A stretch of DNA of 6,416 bases from Paracoccaceae bacterium (lineage in GTDB: Bacteria > Pseudomonadota > Alphaproteobacteria > Rhodobacterales > Rhodobacteraceae): NCBI GenBank assembly GCA_007119835.1, contig SKOX01000460.1:1-6416 (forward strand), written 5' to 3'. The notes under the pieces were generated by a model that saw only the letters and a list, made by a program, of their open reading frames with translations, was not told the origin of the DNA and did no database searches. A program made the translations under genes and the position numbers. This document shows positions 6,278-6,416 of the stretch, one piece after another (position 1 is the stretch's first letter; each line of letters begins with the position of its first letter).

Positions 6278-6309
6278 GCGCAAAGGTCGCCGGCCTTCCG
6301 ACGAAGCGG

Positions 6310-6416
6310 TCACGGGTCTCCGTTCGTGGATCGATCGTCCGATGCGGTAGGCACCATCCCCTTCTCCGCGAGCTCCTCGAGGGCCGAATCGGTCTTCTCG
6401 AGCGTCCCGAGGCCCA
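6310..6416 (-). CDS. C-terminal end of an unrecognised convergent gene (partial)
   Basis: On the minus strand one frame reads in from the right edge for about 34 residues to a TGA at 6310-6312, including LEKTDSALEELAEKGMVP. This acidic amphipathic helix followed by a polar tail looks more like real protein than the arginine-rich readings of the other two frames. It would converge on aroQ with about 32 bases between the stops, where only a weak hairpin (6283-6297, AAGGTC/GGCCTT with one G-U pair, no T-run) is visible. I do not recognise the family, and the fragment is too short to be sure it is coding. Confidence 0.4.
   Translation of the reverse strand, partial: GLGTLEKTDSALEELAEKGMVPTASDDRSTNGDP

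Noticed and set aside
6283..6297. Possible terminator after aroQ
   Set aside because: Stem of only six pairs including one G-U, a three-base loop and no T-run; too weak to call.

Overview
The window is a GC-rich bacterial chromosome segment with tightly packed genes. It most likely comes from an alphaproteobacterium. The main reason is the first block: a stand-alone F0 operon in the order I-a-c-b'-b with no F1 genes attached. That layout, with a duplicated b-type stalk subunit (b' before b), is the usual one in alphaproteobacteria, where F1 genes lie in a separate operon. The subunit c sequence and the FixK/FNR-like site fit the same group. I cannot name a genus from sequence alone.

Layout. 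Positions 76-2619 (+) hold atpI, atpB, atpE, the b' gene and atpF, closed by a clear intrinsic terminator at 2649-2678. A strong hairpin without a T-tract sits between the c and b' genes. Next comes a small DksA/TraR-type zinc-finger protein (2760-3077, +) with an FNR/FixK-like box upstream. A stretch of about 360 bases (3078-3439) has no convincing gene but contains a striking alternating inverted repeat. Positions 3440-4765 (-) encode a class III PLP aminotransferase. It is transcribed divergently from a short-chain dehydrogenase/reductase (4909-5715, +) that lacks the catalytic lysine of the family, and the 143-base gap between the two contains a near-palindrome. Then comes aroQ (5831-6277, +), and finally what looks like the C-terminal end of a convergent gene that runs off the right edge.

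How the genes relate. The F0 genes together encode the membrane half of the proton-driven ATP synthase: the a/c proton path and the b/b' stator. The DksA-like protein is probably an RNA-polymerase-binding regulator, and its box suggests oxygen- or redox-linked control. AroQ is shikimate-pathway housekeeping. The aminotransferase and the SDR may share a regulatory region, but nothing in the sequence identifies their substrates.

I saw no mobile element, CRISPR array, tRNA, rRNA, phage gene or defence cassette. Most of the window is ordinary core genome. The items most worth checking are the lysine-less SDR, the FNR/FixK-type box, and the two hairpin structures that do not look like standard terminators.
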